A stretch of 8,846 nucleotides of DNA, taken from contig JAUWTE010000100.1 in NCBI GenBank assembly GCA_030609765.1, forward strand, positions 1-8,846, in the 5' to 3' direction. Below the pieces are notes generated by a model that worked only from the letters and a program-made list of their open reading frames with translations, did not search any database and was not told the origin of the DNA. A program made the translations under genes and the position numbers. The stretch's first letter is position 1. Every line of letters starts with the position of its first letter. Below, piece after piece: positions 8,425 through 8,846 of this stretch. The DNA is from Acidobacteriota bacterium (GTDB lineage: Bacteria > Acidobacteriota > UBA890).

Positions 8425-8437
8425 GAACGGGCCGTTC
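8425..8437. repeat. 13-bp perfect dyad, candidate operator
   Basis: GAACGG-g-CCGTTC is a perfect 6+1+6 palindrome, 122 bases upstream of the acyl-CoA dehydrogenase ATG. The same stretch also pairs as CGGGCC (8428-8433) with GGCCCG (8456-8461), so an RNA hairpin is an alternative reading. The size and symmetry suit a dimeric repressor such as a TetR-family protein, many of which control acyl-CoA metabolism. No regulator gene is in the window, so the function is inferred. Confidence 0.35.
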
Positions 8438-8488
8438 AATGATCCGTCCAAATCAGGCCCGCGTCCACTCCGGGCTGCATTTCTCATG

Positions 8489-8519
8489 GCGTTTCTTCGC
8501 GAAGATGGGCGAGAAACGC
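8489..8519. repeat. Inverted repeat with 8-bp perfect arms around a TTCGCGAA core
   Basis: GCGTTTCT (8489-8496) pairs exactly with AGAAACGC (8512-8519) over a 15-base loop. A second 8-bp palindrome, TTCGCGAA (8496-8503), overlaps the end of the left arm. It sits midway between the two divergent genes. It could be an operator or an RNA hairpin. It lacks a following T-run, so a classic intrinsic terminator is unlikely. Confidence 0.4.
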
Positions 8520-8619
8520 GGGCTGGCAGGCCGTGTGAAGCGGTCCAAGAGGCGAATCTATACCCTGATCGGCGGTTTTTTGTCTATGATGACCCCACTC
8601 TCGAACTGATTAGTAGATC

Positions 8620-8624
8620 AAGGG
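8620..8624 (+). promoter_or_regulatory. Shine-Dalgarno of the kinase
   Basis: AAGGG lies 9 bases before the GTG at 8634 and decides this start. The frame has a TGA at 8607-8609 and no other plausible start codon between. Confidence 0.55.
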
Positions 8625-8633
8625 CACTTCTCG

Positions 8634-8846
8634 GTGGACGACCTGACTGGACAGAAAATCGGGCGCTTCGAAGTCCGCGCGCTGCTTGGCGTAGGCGGCA
8701 TGGGCGAGGTTTACGCGGCCTACGACCAGCAACTCAAGCGCACCGTCGCCCTGAAGCGCCTGCCGCCGGAGCTGGCGGAGGACGACAAGGCCCGGCAACG
8801 CATGGTCACGGAGGCGCGCAGTGCGGCGCAGATTACCCACCAGGGA
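8634..8846 (+). CDS. Hanks-type serine/threonine protein kinase, N-terminal 71 residues (3' end outside window)
   Basis: Role: a eukaryotic-like protein kinase that transfers phosphate from ATP to Ser/Thr of partner proteins. Seen: starting from GTG, the frame reads through the glycine-rich loop GVGGMGEVY (residues 19-27), then VALK with the ATP-anchoring Lys41, then a helix-C segment MVTEARSAAQITHQ with the probable salt-bridge Glu60. The frame is open to the last base, so the catalytic loop, activation segment and any transmembrane or sensor domain lie outside. GGMGEVY followed by LKRLPPEL is typical of PknB-like kinases of Myxococcota and Acidobacteriota. It is transcribed away from the lipid operon across a 330-base shared promoter region. 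A regulatory link to that operon is possible but only inferred from position. Confidence 0.9.
   Translation, partial: MDDLTGQKIGRFEVRALLGVGGMGEVYAAYDQQLKRTVALKRLPPELAEDDKARQRMVTEARSAAQITHQG

Larger units (their letters stand above)
8304..8633. other. Divergent intergenic region between operon and kinase
   Basis: These 330 bases separate the minus-strand operon from the plus-strand kinase and must hold both promoters. I see no convincing gene in them. A TATGAT at 8585-8590 on the plus strand matches a -10 box at 5 of 6 positions and would give a leader of about 35-40 bases for the kinase, but no good -35 box lies at the right spacing. A T-run (8576-8581) has no convincing GC stem before it. 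Two inverted repeats are listed separately. Confidence 0.6.

Noticed and set aside
8530..8582. Possible intrinsic terminator ending in the T-run at 8576-8581
   Set aside because: No compact GC-rich stem directly precedes the T-run, and no plus-strand gene upstream needs terminating.
8610..8840. Minus-strand frame of 76 codons at the right edge
   Set aside because: It is antisense to the kinase, whose glycine loop and catalytic Lys are unmistakable in the plus frame.

Overview
The window looks like GC-rich bacterial chromosome. It holds three protein-coding genes: a two-gene operon on the minus strand and the first 71 codons of a divergent gene on the plus strand at the right edge. Codon use and gene style (a Hanks-type Ser/Thr kinase beside a very large multidomain lipid/polyketide synthase) fit lineages rich in secondary metabolism and eukaryotic-like kinases, such as Myxococcota and other former Deltaproteobacteria, or Acidobacteriota. 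The sequence alone does not decide the phylum.

Layout, following minus-strand transcription. From 8303 down to 6618 lies an acyl-CoA dehydrogenase of 561 residues. After 38 bases comes a giant type I iterative synthase that starts at 6579 and is still open at base 1, so 2193 residues are visible. Its domain order is KS1 - AT - KS2 - ACP - ACP - ACP - KR (structural half only; the rest lies outside the window). The tandem ACPs and KS-AT start recall the PfaA subunit of polyunsaturated fatty acid (secondary lipid) synthases. The extra full-length ketosynthase between AT and the ACPs is not in classical PfaA.

The most notable signal is in the three ACPs. Each has the motif LG(V/I)DT, with threonine where the phosphopantetheine-bearing serine of LGxDS is expected. 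The rest of the ACP sequence is very strongly conserved among the three copies.

The right-hand 330 bases between the operon and the kinase form a divergent intergenic region with two clear inverted repeats, which are candidate operators or RNA hairpins. The kinase starts at a GTG at 8634 behind an AAGGG ribosome binding site and runs off the window.

Working model (inference): the synthase builds an acyl or polyketide chain from malonyl units (the AT has the HAFH motif). The co-transcribed acyl-CoA dehydrogenase acts on a CoA-linked precursor or product. The divergent kinase may be a neighbouring regulator or simply an unrelated gene.
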